64,000 nt of DNA. Origin: Streptomyces fungicidicus (GTDB lineage Bacteria; Actinomycetota; Actinomycetes; Streptomycetales; Streptomycetaceae). Position 1 is the first letter of the stretch. The number at the start of each line of letters is the position of its first letter. The stretch spans positions 4,885,501 through 4,949,500 of the forward strand of contig NZ_CP023407.1 in NCBI RefSeq assembly GCF_003665435.1. Reading direction: 5' to 3'. Made by a program: the position numbers and the translations under genes. Shown one piece after another: positions 19,272-27,915 of the stretch. The notes under the pieces were generated by a model. It did not search any database, was not told where the DNA came from, and saw only the letters and a program-made list of their open reading frames with translations.

Positions 19272-20819
19272 CTACTGGTAGCCACGGATCTCCTCGAACG
19301 CGCCGTCCAGCGAGCCCTGCCCGTCGAAGAGCCGGCCGCCGGTCAGGCCGGCAATGTGCTCCAGTTCCGCCCGGTCGGAGTCGCCGAAGAGGATCGGGAA
19401 GACGGGGATCGCCCGCCGGTCCCCGGAAAGCCCCCGGTAGAAGGAGTCGAAGTCGCCGGCGCCGTCGCCCGTGGTGTTCTCGCCGTCCGTCATCAGCACG
19501 ATCGAGGTGAACGTGGACCGGTCGCCGCCGAGATGGTCGTACGCCTTCCGCAGCGACGTGTAGATCGCGGTCTCGCCCTCGGCCCGCAGCTCCCCGGTGT
19601 CCCGGCGGATCGCGGACAGCCCCCGTTCGGGGTCGGCGGGGCTGACGACATGGGTGCGCACCCTCTTCACCGCCGAGCCGAACGGCATCAGGGTGACCTC
19701 CTCGCGGTCGCGGAAGTCGCCGGTGAGGTCGGTGAGGGCCTTCTTCAGCCGGTCGAGGCGCTCACCCTCCATCGAGCCGGAGGTGTCGAGGACGTACACC
19801 GTCCGGGAGGGGCGGCGCAGCTCGTTCTCGTAGGCGTCGAGCAGGCCGTCGGCGACGGAACGGCTGCCCGGGAAAGGCAGTTCGCGCCGCCGGTCCCTGT
19901 CGAGGCCGGCGGCGGGCGGCACCGAGGCGACGACCGGGCGGCGGTGCGTGCGGTCGGTGATCAGCCGCTGGACGGCCTCCGAGCGCAGCGACTCGGTCAC
20001 CCGGCGCACGTCGTCGCGGGTCGTCCGGTCCGTCGAGGCGAGGGAGGACAGCGGATAGTCGGCGGTGACCACGCCGTCCTTCGGGCGGATCACCGTCAGT
20101 CCCTCGATGCCCTCGAGGACGGACTCGTAGTTGAGGAGCGCGTCCACGTCCCCCCGGCGCCGGTAGGCGCCGGCCAGCCAGCCCGAGGAACCCGAGGTCA
20201 GCCGCTGCCCCTCGAAGAACTCCTTCAGCCGGGGCGACGCCTTCGCCACGTCCGCGTCGGTGAGCGCGGACTGCGCGCCGGAGAGCGCCGAGGCGACGGA
20301 GATCAGCGTGGAGAAACCGGAGTTGGAGCGGGTCGGGTCGGTCATGCCGTAGGTGAGTCGCCCGTCCCGTACGGCCCGCTCGATCGCGGACCAGGTGACG
20401 TCAGCCGGCTTCCAGCCCAGCTCCTCGACGACCGTGTCCCGGACGCCCACGGCCACCGGGCTGGACATGACGGGCGTCTCCGAGACCACCTTCCCGGCCG
20501 CCCGGGGGCGCAGCCGCAGATAGTCGTTGGAGGACAGCCACACGGCGTCGTACCGGCCGTCCGTCTTCCCTGTGGCCAGCATGTCCACGGCGTCGAGGGT
20601 GCCGATCCAGGTCGGCCGGATCGTGACACCGGTGTCCTTCTCGACCCGGTCCAGCACCGGCGTCATGTCGCTCAGCTCGCTGGAGGCCAGCACCCGGAGC
20701 GTGCCCGGAGCGGCGGCGTACGGGTCGTCGTCCTTCTCCGGCGGGGCGGTGCAGGCGGTGCACGCGGTCAGCAGGGCCGCGGCGGCGGCGAGCAGCGCGG
20801 TCAGGTGCCGTCGCCTCAT
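19272..20819 (-). CDS. Lipoprotein with solute-binding and VWA domains
   Basis: A 515-residue predicted lipoprotein. The signal sequence ends in lipobox LTAC near residue 19. Residues 40-290 resemble a periplasmic-binding-protein fold (TLRVLASSELSDM, WIGTLDAVDMLATG, DPTRSNSGFST). The C-terminal half is a von Willebrand A domain with the complete MIDAS start DTSGSMEG and the later VLMTDGENT. This fusion would bind a ligand and a metal-dependent partner outside the membrane. Its ATG overlaps the TelA-like gene stop (ATGA). The whole operon recurs in actinomycetes, but the substrate is unknown; tellurite resistance has not been shown for such clusters. Confidence 0.88.
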   Translation of the reverse strand: MRRRHLTALLAAAAALLTACTACTAPPEKDDDPYAAAPGTLRVLASSELSDMTPVLDRVEKDTGVTIRPTWIGTLDAVDMLATGKTDGRYDAVWLSSNDYLRLRPRAAGKVVSETPVMSSPVAVGVRDTVVEELGWKPADVTWSAIERAVRDGRLTYGMTDPTRSNSGFSTLISVASALSGAQSALTDADVAKASPRLKEFFEGQRLTSGSSGWLAGAYRRRGDVDALLNYESVLEGIEGLTVIRPKDGVVTADYPLSSLASTDRTTRDDVRRVTESLRSEAVQRLITDRTHRRPVVASVPPAAGLDRDRRRELPFPGSRSVADGLLDAYENELRRPSRTVYVLDTSGSMEGERLDRLKKALTDLTGDFRDREEVTLMPFGSAVKRVRTHVVSPADPERGLSAIRRDTGELRAEGETAIYTSLRKAYDHLGGDRSTFTSIVLMTDGENTTGDGAGDFDSFYRGLSGDRRAIPVFPILFGDSDRAELEHIAGLTGGRLFDGQGSLDGAFEEIRGYQ

Positions 20820-21991
20820 CCGAGGCCCCCGTCCAGCGCGCCCCGCGACCGGCTGCGCTCCAGACAGGTGCTCGCGTGCCGCAGTTCCGAGGTCAGGCTC
20901 TCCACCGTCGCGGCCATCGCCTCGGTCGCCTGCACCTTGTAGGTGTCGATGGTGTCGAGGGTGCGGTAGATCTGCTGGAACGCGGAGCGCAGGGCCTCCG
21001 CCCCGACGGCGGGGTCGGCGGCGATCCGCTGGATCTCCCCGCTCTGCGTCGCCAGCATCTCCGCGTTGCCCCGGATCAGGTCCTCCGTGGTGCCGCGCAG
21101 GGCGTTGACCTGCTCGACCACCTTCTTCTGGTGGTCGAGGGCGGACGCCAGCATCACGGAGATCCGCAGCGCCGACACGGTCGTGGTGGCCGCCCGGTCC
21201 ACCCCCTTGATCAGCTCGTCGTTGTTGCGGCGTACGACGTCCATGGCGAGGTAGCCCTGCGCGCACACCGCCAGCTGGGTGAGCAGGTCCTGGTGCTTCT
21301 GCCGGACGGCGAAGAGGACGTCGGCGCGCAGCGAGTCCGCCCGGGCGGGATCGGCGGCCTCCGTGTCCGCGATGTGCCGCTCCACCGCCGCGTCCAGGGC
21401 CTCGGTCAGCACCACGTACTCCTGGAGCTTGCCCATGGTCTCCCAGAGCCGGACCCGCTCCGTCTGCAACGCGGCGTTGTCGCGCCGCAGTTCGTCCTGC
21501 CCGCCGCGCAGCGCGCCGACGACGGCGTTCAGGGTGCCCTGTGCGGAGGCGTACTTGGCGACGTGATCGCGCAGCTTGTTGCCGCCGGGCAGCCGGGAGA
21601 GGAACCTGCGGCCCTTGGCCGCGGGCAGGTCCCGCGGGTCCAGGTCCTCGACCACACGCCGCAGTTCGACCAGTGACCCGGCGACCCTGCCCGGTGCGTC
21701 CCCGCCCTTGCCGGGCAGGCCCCGGACCGTGCGCTCCAGCATGCGGTTGGACTGCGCGGTCGCGGTGCGCATCTCGCCGGAGCCCAGCGCCGTGATCTCG
21801 CCGACCTTCCCGGCGAACTCGGGCGAGCGGGCGTCCAGCGCGGCCAGGCCCCCGACGTACGAGGCGGCCTTGGCGGCCATGTCGGCACGGACCTTCTCGT
21901 CGACCGGCACCAGCCCCCCGGCCTTCTCCCGCGGCACGGGAGTCACGGCCTCGGGCGGTGTGAGGACGAAATCACCGTCGGTGCTGCTCAT
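20816..21991 (-). CDS. TelA/KlaA-family toxic anion resistance protein
   Basis: A 391-residue, highly helical protein of the TelA family (toxic anion resistance). Typical segments are DEKVRADMAAKAASYVGGLAAL, the ANRML-like QSNRMLERTVRGL, and the long C-terminal coiled-coil block RISVMLASALDHQKKVVEQVNAL. I chose ATG 21991 because AAGGGGGA precedes it by about 11 bases; ATG 22012, which overlaps the previous stop codon, would add seven residues. TelA proteins are linked to tellurite, colicin and antibiotic tolerance and often sit beside VWA or Ter proteins. It lies between the two solute-binding-like genes, which fits a complex that senses or counters envelope stress. Confidence 0.9.
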   Translation of the reverse strand: MSSTDGDFVLTPPEAVTPVPREKAGGLVPVDEKVRADMAAKAASYVGGLAALDARSPEFAGKVGEITALGSGEMRTATAQSNRMLERTVRGLPGKGGDAPGRVAGSLVELRRVVEDLDPRDLPAAKGRRFLSRLPGGNKLRDHVAKYASAQGTLNAVVGALRGGQDELRRDNAALQTERVRLWETMGKLQEYVVLTEALDAAVERHIADTEAADPARADSLRADVLFAVRQKHQDLLTQLAVCAQGYLAMDVVRRNNDELIKGVDRAATTTVSALRISVMLASALDHQKKVVEQVNALRGTTEDLIRGNAEMLATQSGEIQRIAADPAVGAEALRSAFQQIYRTLDTIDTYKVQATEAMAATVESLTSELRHASTCLERSRSRGALDGGLG

Positions 21992-22008
21992 CTGCTGCTG
22001 GTCCCCCT

Positions 22009-23073
22009 TCATCCGCGCGCCCGTCGCGCCAGTTCGTGCAGCACCGCGGAGGTGGGCACGGGCGCCTGGCGGACGCCGGTCAGTCGCTGCTTGAGATAGG
22101 CGGTGCGGCCCACCGCGGCGGCCGCGAACTCGGCGACGTCACCCTGCGGACGGAAGCCGTGCCGCACGGCCAGCTTGCGCAACGTTCGTTCCGTGCCGAG
22201 GAGTTCGGCCAGCTCCCGGCCGTTCTCGGTGAGCGGCACCACGGTGTGGTCGCTGTTGACCGTGGTGTCCGGGTAGAGGACGACGAGGTCGTCCGCGTTC
22301 TGCTGCTCGTCGAGGAGCGCGGCCACCTGGGACTCGTAGACGAGGACGAGCGGGTTGCCGGCCCCGCTGACGAAGTCCCGGAACGCCGCGTCCGTGCTCG
22401 ACTGCTGGGCGCCCTGGACGCTGACCAGCTTGCGCAGCAGGGGAGCGGTGCGCCCGACGTCGGCGTCGCTCGCCACCACCTTGCCCCCGTTGGCGACGTA
22501 CGAGGCGGCGGCGAGGTACAGCGCGCCGGAGTTGGAGGTCTCCGGGTCGGTGCTGGAGATGTACAGCGTGCCGGTCAGTTCCCCGTGCCCGCCCGCCCCC
22601 TTGAGCTGCTGCCAGGTGCGGTCGCGCCCGGCCGCCTCGAGGTAGGCGTCCATCTTCAGCGTGCCCGGGTCCTTCTCGTCGAGCACGGCCAGCCCGTTCC
22701 CGGCCAGCACCTCGGCGGCCGCGCGGCGGGACACGACGACGAGGGGCGAGTAGAACGGGCGCGGCAGCATCCCCCGCACCCCGTACTTCTCGGCCAGTTC
22801 GGCGGCGGGCGCCCGGCTGGACGGGAACGCGAGGTCGTACCCCTCAAGGTCCAGCCCCTCCATGGCCCAGGATCCGGAGGTCTCCGCCTCGACGGTGTAG
22901 CCCTTGGCGGCGAGGGCCTTCACCACGTCCGGATCGGCGAAGAACTCGGCCTTCTCCGACCCGATCACCATGCGCACGGTCTTCGTTGCCGTGCCCGTCT
23001 CCCCGCTGTCCCGGCCCGCGACGACGGCGGCCACCACGCCACCGACCAGCAGCACCGCGAGGACGATGCCCAT
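22009..23073 (-). CDS. Membrane-anchored substrate-binding-like protein
   Basis: A 354-residue protein. ATG 23073 has AGAAGG three bases upstream and opens directly into a signal-anchor (GIVLAVLLVGGVVAAVVAG). The frame continues upstream to other starts without a ribosome site. The exported part resembles a type II solute-binding fold: TVRMVIGSEKAEFF, a DLAFPSSRAPAAELAE segment, and ISSTDPETSNSGALYLAAASY, with parallels to the binding half of the VWA lipoprotein two genes downstream. It is first gene of the operon with TelA, VWA lipoprotein and membrane protein. No permease is near, so classic transport is unlikely. Confidence 0.85.
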   Translation of the reverse strand: MGIVLAVLLVGGVVAAVVAGRDSGETGTATKTVRMVIGSEKAEFFADPDVVKALAAKGYTVEAETSGSWAMEGLDLEGYDLAFPSSRAPAAELAEKYGVRGMLPRPFYSPLVVVSRRAAAEVLAGNGLAVLDEKDPGTLKMDAYLEAAGRDRTWQQLKGAGGHGELTGTLYISSTDPETSNSGALYLAAASYVANGGKVVASDADVGRTAPLLRKLVSVQGAQQSSTDAAFRDFVSGAGNPLVLVYESQVAALLDEQQNADDLVVLYPDTTVNSDHTVVPLTENGRELAELLGTERTLRKLAVRHGFRPQGDVAEFAAAAVGRTAYLKQRLTGVRQAPVPTSAVLHELARRARG

Positions 23074-23290
23074 AATCCTTCTCACGCCGTGGAGCATCCC
23101 GCCGGAACCCAACGTTCCTCGGCGGCCCCGGTGAACACCCGGTGTCCGGGTGATACCGGTACGCAACGGGAACCAGCCATTCCACCAGCCCGAGCCGCGG
23201 CCGGCGTGTTCTCCCCGGAGGCGTGCCTCTTGTACGTCGAGATCCTGTGAAGGTGCCGCAAGGCGGCATAAGCGCTGATACGACTGCTGC

Positions 23291-23506
23291 ATGACGTCGA
23301 GCTATCGCACGAAGGACGGCCACACCGTCGGTCTCGGCAGCACCGTGTGGGCGATCAACGGGCAGGGTCCCTTCACCCTCACACAACCCGATTTCGGTCC
23401 GCCCGGGTGGGTCTCGATGGTGAGCCCCGACGGCGAGGACGTGCGCCTGCACGCTCCGGAGGACGTCGGGATCTACTACAACCGCATCCGGCGGGTGGAG
23501 ATCTGA
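23291..23506 (+). CDS. Small hypothetical protein, 71 residues
   Basis: ATG 23291 opens a 71-codon frame with normal codon bias but no clear ribosome site. The sequence is beta-rich with many Gly and Pro residues (KDGHTVGLGSTVWAINGQGPF). It ends 25 bases before the EACC1-like gene and probably opens that transcription unit. Function unknown; it could be a small regulatory or ligand-binding domain of the caspase cluster. Confidence 0.6.
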   Translation: MTSSYRTKDGHTVGLGSTVWAINGQGPFTLTQPDFGPPGWVSMVSPDGEDVRLHAPEDVGIYYNRIRRVEI

Positions 23507-23531
23507 GCGGACCGTCGACATGGAGACGCCG

Positions 23532-23921
23532 ATGCCCGAACCGATCGCTCCACAGGATCCCGAGACCGTGGCGGAGGCCGCCGTGGCACCGTTCGAAGTG
23601 GTCCTGACGGTCTCCGAACCGGACGCCGTCGGCCCGTTGTTCCGCCGGCTGCGTACCGTCCCCGAAACGACCGTCACCCGAAGACGCTCCGGCCCGGACG
23701 AGGGCGAGCTCGGAGTCGTCGAGACGCTGCAGTTGCTCGTGCCCTCCGCCGCGGTGCTCACCGTCGCGATCCGGACGCTGCCGGCCTTCATCAGGTCCCG
23801 GCGGTCGTCGGTGACCGTGGAGCTCACCCGGGGGGACCGGTCCGTGACCGTCACCGGTGAGAACCTCGACGACCCCCAGAAGGTCATCGAGGCCGCCGAC
23901 CGCCTGCTCGGCCGTGACTGA
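23532..23921 (+). CDS. EACC1-like effector-associated protein
   Basis: A 129-residue protein. ATG 23532 is preceded by GGAG at six bases; an ATG at 23520 is also possible. The layout matches the effector-associated constant component 1 (EACC1) family: an N-terminal beta unit (FEVVLTVSEPDAVGPLFRRL), a central hydrophobic helix (LGVVETLQLLVPSAAVLTVAIRTLP), and a beta hairpin ending in VTGENLDDPQKVIEAADRLL. EACC1 proteins are the invariant partners of caspase or trypsin effectors in predicted bacterial conflict systems. It overlaps the caspase gene by eight bases, so the two are coupled. Family assignment rests on my recognition of this pattern. Confidence 0.7.
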   Translation: MPEPIAPQDPETVAEAAVAPFEVVLTVSEPDAVGPLFRRLRTVPETTVTRRRSGPDEGELGVVETLQLLVPSAAVLTVAIRTLPAFIRSRRSSVTVELTRGDRSVTVTGENLDDPQKVIEAADRLLGRD

Positions 23922-25446
23922 CCCCGCGGGCCGGGACTACTCCCGGTCGCGTGCGGTCCTCATGGGCACCTGGGACTACACGGACTTCGAGCCGGCCCCC
24001 GCGGTCGAGCGGAGCTTCCACCGGATGCGGGACCTGCTGCGGGACCCGGTGTGCGGCCCGTGGCCCGAAGAGTCCATCAGCGAGTTCGCCAACCGCCCCA
24101 CGCTCGGCACCACCCACGTCGAGCTCGTCGACGCGCTCCTCGCGGCCACGGACGTCGCGCTCTTCTACTACGTCGGACACGGGATCTACGACCACCGCGA
24201 GCGGCTGTGCCTCACCGTGGGCGACACCAGGACCGACGCGAACTACACGGCCGCCACCGGCCTGCTGTTCGAGTCCGTGCGGGACGCGTTCCGCGCCAGC
24301 CGGGCCACCGTCAAGATCGCTGTCCTCGACTGCTGCTACGCGGGGCTCGCCACGGAGGAGCACGGCCGCCTCTCCGCCGACCGCCTGCCCCCGGTGTCCG
24401 GCACGTACGTGCTGATGAGCAGCAGCGCGTACGAGACCTCCTGGTACGAGAAGGACGAGGTCCCCGACGCGCAGACGTACTTCACCAAGACCCTCGTGGA
24501 CACCGTGCGCGAGGGCATCCGCGGCGCCCCGGCCGGCCTCACCTTCGACCACATCTTCGGCGTGGTCGCCGACCGGCTCGTCGAGGACGGCAGACCCGAG
24601 CCGGGCCGTCGCATCGAGGACCACGCCGCCGGCTGGGTCTTCGCCCGCAACAACGCCCCCGACGCCCCGCCCGAGCCCGGCGCCGATCCGGACGCCGTCT
24701 ACCGCGAGGCGTACCGGCGGGAGACCAAGGAGGGCGTCGAGCGACTGCCCGCGATCACCGCGATGTACCGCGCGGCGGCCGAAGCCGGACACGCGCCCTC
24801 GATGAACCGGCTCGGGCAGATCGCCGAAGGCCGGGTCCAGGCGAGGATGCAGGGAATCGAGCCGGGCCCCGTGGACGGTTCGAGGCTCCAGGAAGCGGCG
24901 CAGTGGTACACGAGAGCCTCCGAAGCCGGCGACCCGGTCGGCCCGCTCCACCTCGGACAGCTCCACGAGGAGCGGTACGGGGACCAGAACCAGGCGTTGT
25001 ACTGGTACTCCCTCGCCGCGCGCCGGGGCAACAGTGCGGCACGGGAACGGCTGACCGGGCTGGAGCAGCGCATCCGTCTCGGGATCGACGCGTCCCGGCA
25101 GCCCGGGGGCGAGGAGGAGGAACCGGTGCGCCCGGCGCCCGCGCGGGACGCCACCGTCGCGGACCTCGCCACCGAGGCGCTGCGCCGGCAATGGCTGGCC
25201 GACTGGGACGGCAGGGAGCCGCTGGCGCTGGCCCAGTGCCTCGACGTCCTCACCCAGGCCTGCGGCGGGCCCCACGGAGAGTGGGCGGCCCTCGACGAGG
25301 GGGAACAGGGACTGGTCCTCACCGACTTCGCCGCCTCGCGGCCCCCCAGGGCGAGGCTCGCCGGCGAGGCACGCCGGTACTACGAGGCCGTCGGCCCCGG
25401 AAACCTCCGCGCCCACGCGGACGGACTCCGCCGCCGGGGCAAGTGA
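23914..25446 (+). CDS. Caspase-like protease with Sel1 repeats
   Basis: A 510-residue protein starting at a GTG within the end of the EACC1-like gene. The N-terminal domain is caspase/metacaspase-like: strand RAVLMGTWDY, catalytic His in FYYVGHG (His 89) and catalytic Cys in DCCYAG (Cys 141 most likely). Residues 270-410 hold Sel1/TPR-like repeats (MYRAAAEAGHAPSMNRLGQ, WYTRASEAGDPVGPLHLGQ, WYSLAARRGNSAARERL), which probably recruit partners. The C-terminal 100 residues are helical and unassigned. Such proteases are predicted to kill or dormancy-arrest the cell upon activation. The dyad appears intact. Confidence 0.87.
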   Translation: MTDPAGRDYSRSRAVLMGTWDYTDFEPAPAVERSFHRMRDLLRDPVCGPWPEESISEFANRPTLGTTHVELVDALLAATDVALFYYVGHGIYDHRERLCLTVGDTRTDANYTAATGLLFESVRDAFRASRATVKIAVLDCCYAGLATEEHGRLSADRLPPVSGTYVLMSSSAYETSWYEKDEVPDAQTYFTKTLVDTVREGIRGAPAGLTFDHIFGVVADRLVEDGRPEPGRRIEDHAAGWVFARNNAPDAPPEPGADPDAVYREAYRRETKEGVERLPAITAMYRAAAEAGHAPSMNRLGQIAEGRVQARMQGIEPGPVDGSRLQEAAQWYTRASEAGDPVGPLHLGQLHEERYGDQNQALYWYSLAARRGNSAARERLTGLEQRIRLGIDASRQPGGEEEEPVRPAPARDATVADLATEALRRQWLADWDGREPLALAQCLDVLTQACGGPHGEWAALDEGEQGLVLTDFAASRPPRARLAGEARRYYEAVGPGNLRAHADGLRRRGK

Positions 25447-25480
25447 TCCGTCCCGCACCACAGGACCAGGGAGGCACGAC

Positions 25481-25768
25481 ATGACGATCCCCGAAGTCGG
25501 CACGGCGCTCCGGCAGTCCCTCGAACGCCACAGGTTCTCGCTCCGGCCGGGGCCCGACGCGCGCCCCGGCGAGGAGACCGTCCACGTCGTCCTCGACCAC
25601 GACGGGGAGACGTTCCACGCCGGCCACGTCGACCACCACCTGGGCCTGTGGTGCGCCTTCGCCGTCGTGCGGGCCCACGGAGTCTTCCGTTCCGACGAGT
25701 TCGGTCAGTACGAGTCGTTCGAGGACGCCGTGCTGGCCGTCCTCATGAGTTTCACCCACGTCGAGTAG
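25481..25768 (+). CDS. Small hypothetical protein in caspase cluster
   Basis: A 95-residue acidic protein, ATG 25481 with GGGAGG upstream. Secondary structure appears to be helix, beta hairpin (VHVVLDHDGETFHAG), helix. No family recognised. It lies 34 bases after the caspase gene and 11 bases before the next, in the same direction, so a shared transcript is likely. It may be a specificity or inhibitory component of the caspase system. Confidence 0.7.
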   Translation: MTIPEVGTALRQSLERHRFSLRPGPDARPGEETVHVVLDHDGETFHAGHVDHHLGLWCAFAVVRAHGVFRSDEFGQYESFEDAVLAVLMSFTHVE

Positions 25769-25779
25769 GAGGCGCCGGC

Positions 25780-26223
25780 ATGCGTGCAGAACCACGGTTC
25801 CGCGACCAGATCAGATGCCTCGTCCTCAAGGACCGCAGGGCCAGGGCGCTCGACGAGGCCCTCTCACCGGCCGACAGGATCGCCTTCAACGACTTCCTCG
25901 TCTCGGTGGTCGCCGTGCTCCTCGCGCCGCGACTGGGCGACCGGTGCGACGCCGAGGACCTCGCGGCGTTCAGCGACGAGGTCGCGGCCAGGCACCGGGG
26001 CGAGCGGCGGCCGGTCAACGAGTTCGTCGTGGAGGAGGTCCTCCGCCACGTCTACGGAGTGCCGCCGCTCTTCCGGACCGTCCCGGTTCCTCCCCCCGCC
26101 ATGTCGGCGGCGGGCGCGGCGATCGTGCGGTACCTGAACACCACGGACGCGGGCATCGCCACCGACATCGACCGCATCCTCGACACGGCCGAAGACCTCC
26201 ACCGGCGCCGCACCCGGCGGTAG
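25780..26223 (+). CDS. Hypothetical protein in caspase cluster
   Basis: A 147-residue protein; ATG 25780 follows AGGAGGCG at the expected distance. It is mostly helical (FNDFLVSVVAVLLAPRLGDR, PVNEFVVEEVLRHVYGVPP), with an Arg-rich end. No recognisable domain. It is the last gene of the run that begins with the small protein at 23291. Its coupling to EACC1 and caspase genes suggests a role in the same system, without direct evidence. Confidence 0.7.
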   Translation: MRAEPRFRDQIRCLVLKDRRARALDEALSPADRIAFNDFLVSVVAVLLAPRLGDRCDAEDLAAFSDEVAARHRGERRPVNEFVVEEVLRHVYGVPPLFRTVPVPPPAMSAAGAAIVRYLNTTDAGIATDIDRILDTAEDLHRRRTRR

Positions 26224-26316
26224 CCGACCTGACCCGCCTCACCGGTCCGCTGGTGCCCTACCTGAAGCCGGTCCTCCACCGCCACGATCAGGACGTGACC
26301 GGAATGACCCTCCGTC

Positions 26317-26357
26317 GTTCTTAGAGGTATATCTCTAAGAGGTACGTCTCTAAGAAC
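26317..26357. promoter_or_regulatory. 41-bp nested palindrome (operator) before DUF234 ATPase gene
   Basis: Arms GTTCTTAGAG and CTCTAAGAAC end the segment, and CTCTAAGAG lies at the centre, separated by GTATAT and GTACGT. This gives two overlapping inverted repeats and three copies of a TCTCTAAGA-type half-site. It ends nine bases before the ATG, overlapping the likely promoter and leader. Such A+T-rich symmetry is striking against the GC-rich background and suggests a two-dimer repressor site (for example PadR- or GntR-like). Confidence 0.7.
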
Positions 26358-26366
26358 GGAGCTGCC

Positions 26367-27857
26367 ATGGCCCGGTCCGCTGCGCGCAGTCTGCCCAGAC
26401 CGCCGGACATGTTCGACCGGGAGTGGGAATGGAGCGAGCTGACCGCCTTCGCCACAGCTGAGGGGGCGGGGCCCCGGCTCGGGGTGGTGTCCGGCCGTCG
26501 CCGGCAGGGGAAGAGCTTCCTGCTGCAGGCCCTGGCGGATGCCACCGAGGGCTTCTACTACTCCGCCGTCGAAGCGTCGGCGGCGGAGTCCCTGCGGCTG
26601 CTGGGCGAGGCGGTCGCGCGCTTCACCGGAGCCGGCGTCGCTCTCCGGCCCGCGAACTGGGACGAGGCGCTGGAGCTGCTTTTCGGGCTGGCGAGGGACC
26701 GGCCGCTGCCCGTGGTGATCGACGAGTTCCCCTACCTGGTGCGCAACGCCCCCGCCCTCCCGTCCCAGCTGCAGGCCGCCATCGGTGTGCGTTCCGAGCG
26801 GCACCGCAAGGAGCGGCCCCGCATCCTGCTGTGCGGCAGTGCGATGTCGTTCATGGGCGGGCTGCTCTCCGGGGCCTCCCCGCTCTACGGCCGCGCCGGT
26901 CTCGACCTCGTGGTCCACTCCCTCAGCTTCCGGGAGGCCGCCGAGTTCTGGGGCATCCGGGATCCGCGGCTGGCGGTCCTCGTCCACGCGATCGTCGGCG
27001 GAACCCCCGCCTACCGCCGGGAGTTCGTCGACGACGACGTACCGGACGGCCCCGACGACTTCGACGCCTGGGTCTGCCGGACCGTGCTCAATCCGGCCCG
27101 GCCGATCCACGGCGAGGCCCCGTACCTGCTCGCCGCGGAGCCGGACCTGCGCGACCGGTCGCTGTACCACTCGGTCCTGGCCGCGGTGGCGAGCGGCAAC
27201 CGCACCAGTGGTGGCATCGCGAGTGCGGTGGGCCGCAAGGCCACGGACATCTCCCTGCCGCTGACCGTTCTGAGGAACTGCGGTCTGCTGACCGCCGAGC
27301 CCGACGCCTTCCGGGGCAACCGCACCACGTACCACGTCGCCGAGCCGCTGATCAGCTTCCACCACGCCGTCCTGCGGCCCCAGACGGCACTTCTCAGCCG
27401 CCGCCGGGGCGCCGCCACGGTCTGGGAGCACAGCCGTCCCACGTTCCTCAGCAAGGTCGTCGGGCCGCACTTCGAGCGGCTGTGCCGGGAGTGGGCCGAG
27501 TGGCACGCGGACCCCGCCACGTTTGGGGGCATGCCGATCCAGGTCTCCTCGGGAACGGTCGCCGACCCCGTGAGCCGCACCGGCATCGAGGCGGATGTCG
27601 TGGTGCACGGCGCGATCGGCCAGGACCAGGGCATCCTGCTGTCCGTGGGCGAGGCGAAGTGGAACAAGGTGATGAACCTCGGGCACCTGCGACGCCTGCG
27701 CCGCATGCTGGAACTGCTCGCCGCAAGAGGTGTGGACACCAGCCACGCCACACCCGCCTGCTACAGCGGCGCGGGCTTCGACCCTGAGCTGCGCGCGGCA
27801 GCGGAACGGGGCGAGGCCGTCCTCGTCGACCTGCGGCGGCTCTACGGCGGCTCATGA
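26367..27857 (+). CDS. AAA ATPase with DUF234-type nuclease-like domain
   Basis: A 496-residue protein; ATG 26367 has GGAG five bases upstream. The N-terminal ATPase_2-type domain has Walker A GRRRQGKSFL (near residue 43), Walker B PVVIDEFPYL (near 115), and sensor-like ILLCGSAMSFM. A winged-helix region follows (SGGIASAVGRKATDISLPLTVLRNCGLL), then the DUF234 domain, whose GIEADVVVHGA...GEAKW is a PD-(D/E)xK-like pattern (Asp, Glu, Lys). These 'archaeal' ATPases are suspected mobile or toxin-like elements. A nested palindrome directly upstream indicates tight repression. No regulator gene is adjacent. Confidence 0.88.
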   Translation: MARSAARSLPRPPDMFDREWEWSELTAFATAEGAGPRLGVVSGRRRQGKSFLLQALADATEGFYYSAVEASAAESLRLLGEAVARFTGAGVALRPANWDEALELLFGLARDRPLPVVIDEFPYLVRNAPALPSQLQAAIGVRSERHRKERPRILLCGSAMSFMGGLLSGASPLYGRAGLDLVVHSLSFREAAEFWGIRDPRLAVLVHAIVGGTPAYRREFVDDDVPDGPDDFDAWVCRTVLNPARPIHGEAPYLLAAEPDLRDRSLYHSVLAAVASGNRTSGGIASAVGRKATDISLPLTVLRNCGLLTAEPDAFRGNRTTYHVAEPLISFHHAVLRPQTALLSRRRGAATVWEHSRPTFLSKVVGPHFERLCREWAEWHADPATFGGMPIQVSSGTVADPVSRTGIEADVVVHGAIGQDQGILLSVGEAKWNKVMNLGHLRRLRRMLELLAARGVDTSHATPACYSGAGFDPELRAAAERGEAVLVDLRRLYGGS

Positions 27858-27870
27858 ACCCGCCCGCTGC

Positions 27871-27889
27871 CCGCCACCCACCGTGGCGG
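27871..27889. terminator. Short GC hairpin between convergent genes
   Basis: Seven-bp arms CCGCCAC/GTGGCGG with a five-base loop, 14 bases after the ATPase stop and before the SUKH gene end. It is nested within CCCGCCC/GGGCGGG flanks and could stop transcription from both sides. Confidence 0.45.
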
Positions 27890-27915
27890 ACGAGGGCCGG
27901 GGCGGGCGCGCCGTC

